Below are positions 12,887 to 13,937 of a stretch of DNA of 13,937 nucleotides, one piece after another. The notes below the pieces were generated by a model. The model was given only the letters and a program-made list of their open reading frames with translations. It made no database searches and was not told the DNA's origin. The first letter of the stretch is position 1. Each line of letters begins with the position of its first letter. The DNA is from Nitrososphaerota archaeon (GTDB lineage Archaea > Thermoproteota > Nitrososphaeria > Nitrososphaerales > Gagatemarchaeaceae), in assembly GCA_005877185.1 (NCBI GenBank), contig VBPQ01000056.1, positions 1 to 13,937 on the forward strand, given 5' to 3'. The translations under genes and the position numbers were made by a program.

Positions 12887-13937
12887 CTAGCTCTTCGGCC
12901 CATCACTGACGCTAACTTCCACCCATCTGCTCCGAGGATTACCCGCCTTCTCCTGCCTTCGAGGTTCCCCTTCACCGCTTCCTCTGGATGACCGAGCCGC
13001 ACGAACCAGTGCGGCCATTATGTTTCTTGAGGCGATTACGTCCCTATCCCCGCCCCGCTCGCAGGAAGGACACAGTACCCTCCTTCCCTCGACCTCGATT
13101 AGAAGGGAGTCACAATTCGGACATTTTGAGGACGTACCTCTCGGGTTAACGTAACTTACAGGAACCCCTTCCCATCTCGCCTTGTACTCCACCTGTCTCT
13201 GAAGCTCCCTGAACGTCCACGAGTTCATCCGGCCTCTGAAAGACGGACCCTGACCGTTCCCTCTGCGATACAGCTTCCTGATACCTTTCAGCTTCTCCAT
13301 GACGATGCCGAGCTTCTTCTCTTTGGCCTGTGCTACGATTGCCTTCGAGACCCGGTGGAGGGCCTGGGTGGTCCGATTCCTCTCCCTCGTTCCATATCTG
13401 GCGTAGAGTCTCTGGCTGATTCGCTGGTCTTGCCTCGTCCTTCTCCCTATCTTCGCTCTGATGGCTCCGTATCTTTCCTTGAGTTCCGCCACATTCGACG
13501 TGTCGAACACGACAGTGTCACCAGACGTGTCCGAAGCTGTGACGTTCCTCTCGTTCACATCGATGCCGACCTCTCCCAGAGTCTCCGTCTCCGCAATCTC
13601 CTTCGAGAAGGCGATGCTGACCGTGTGACCGGTGAGCGTAATGGAGCCCCTCTTGAGGGCAGGGTCATCGATGAAGGAGAGATGATAGTCGGAGCCCTTG
13701 AGGGTGAGGTATACGAAGTGTCTCGGGGTGGTGGGGATTCTCAGGAGCAGGTGATTCAGCGAGTAGCTCTGGTTGTCAAGCTTGAGGAACGCTCTCTCGA
13801 TGTACGGCTGCGACTTTCTACCTTTGTTCCGATAGACGGAGTATGCTACCTCGCAGGCCGACAGGATGTAGTGGGTGTGAAGACCGTACTCCTTCAGGCG
13901 GAGATAGGCCATCTCGATGAGAGTGAACCTGCTCCTC
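12887..13937 (-). CDS. tnpB: TnpB RNA-guided nuclease of IS200/IS605 type (5' end beyond window)
   Basis: TnpB proteins are RuvC-fold DNA endonucleases guided by an omega RNA made from the element's right end. Counting from the ATG at 13912, the catalytic triad is intact: D118 (GEVGIDVNERN), E206 (GIVMEKLKG) and D291 (DRDVIASRNI). The zinc-binding cysteines are C264, C267, C281 and C284. The Gly/Glu/Pro-rich C-terminal tail is of the kind found in archaeal TnpBs. The frame is open past 13912 to the window edge (R-S-R-F-T-L-I-E before the Met), and TnpBs usually have more N-terminal sequence, so the true start probably lies outside; 13912 is the fallback. No TnpA is visible. The stop is six bases from the gcvH stop, leaving no room for a normal right end outside gcvH. 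Confidence 0.88.
   Translation of the reverse strand, partial: RSRFTLIEMAYLRLKEYGLHTHYILSACEVAYSVYRNKGRKSQPYIERAFLKLDNQSYSLNHLLLRIPTTPRHFVYLTLKGSDYHLSFIDDPALKRGSITLTGHTVSIAFSKEIAETETLGEVGIDVNERNVTASDTSGDTVVFDTSNVAELKERYGAIRAKIGRRTRQDQRISQRLYARYGTRERNRTTQALHRVSKAIVAQAKEKKLGIVMEKLKGIRKLYRRGNGQGPSFRGRMNSWTFRELQRQVEYKARWEGVPVSYVNPRGTSSKCPNCDSLLIEVEGRRVLCPSCERGGDRDVIASRNIMAALVRAARSSRGSGEGEPRRQEKAGNPRSRWVEVSVSDGPKS
12996..13015 (-). repeat. Hairpin-forming inverted repeat inside the 3' part of tnpB
   Basis: On the minus strand GCCGCAC and GTGCGGC pair perfectly (7 bp) around a six-base loop TGGTTC. It lies about 110 bases before the tnpB stop, within the region where omega RNAs overlap the 3' end of tnpB in known elements. 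It also encodes the ALVRAA stretch, so it could be a by-product of GC-rich coding sequence. Confidence 0.3.

Overview
This window looks archaeal. It encodes a Sec61-beta secretion subunit, a DUF2070 membrane protein (an archaeal family), the F420-0:glutamate ligase CofE, an XPD-type helicase and a type IA topoisomerase whose Toprim motif has the form DYDVEGE. Most genes have an AT-rich TATA-like box about 27 to 40 bases upstream of a start codon, often TTG or GTG, and almost none has a convincing Shine-Dalgarno sequence, as expected for largely leaderless archaeal transcripts. The content fits a TACK-group archaeon, perhaps Thaumarchaeota-like or Bathyarchaeia-like, but I cannot place it further without a tree.

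Layout. Positions 1-132 (minus) hold the 5' end of glyA, cut by the window edge. Diverging from it are a 54-residue Sec61-beta gene (269-433) and a DUF2070 gene (442-2205), probably one operon. Next come thymidylate kinase (2272-2895), an HD-domain phosphohydrolase (2927-4219) and an XPD-like helicase (4298-6274). An unassigned RuvC/YqgF-fold protein (6275-6883, minus) and a RecA-like protein with no recognisable Walker A (6935-7552, plus) form a divergent pair. A three-helix membrane protein resembling the membrane part of Ost3/Ost6 follows (7542-7943, minus), then gcvT (8011-9120, minus), cofE (9182-9967), a 58-residue zinc-ribbon protein (9939-10115, minus), topA (10187-12313), gcvH (12455-12880) and a TnpB of the IS200/IS605 type (12887 to the window end, minus).

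Three genes belong to glycine/serine one-carbon metabolism: glyA, gcvT and gcvH. They are in separate transcription units, but glyA and gcvH carry nearly the same 23-base element (21 of 23 identical) at nearly the same distance from their start codons. This candidate glycine operator or promoter element is the strongest unexplained signal here. gcvT does not clearly carry it. cofE shares its promoter region with gcvT, which may reflect F420-dependent handling of one-carbon units.

Other groupings are dNTP metabolism (tmk with the HD protein), DNA transactions (XPD, RuvC-like, RecA-like, TopA) and membrane or secretory functions (Sec61-beta, DUF2070, Ost3/6-like). Genes are tightly packed: all four convergent pairs meet or overlap at their 3' ends. 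No gene-free stretch exceeds 300 bases; the longest are 133-268 and 12314-12454, and both hold promoters. I saw no rRNA, tRNA or CRISPR array.
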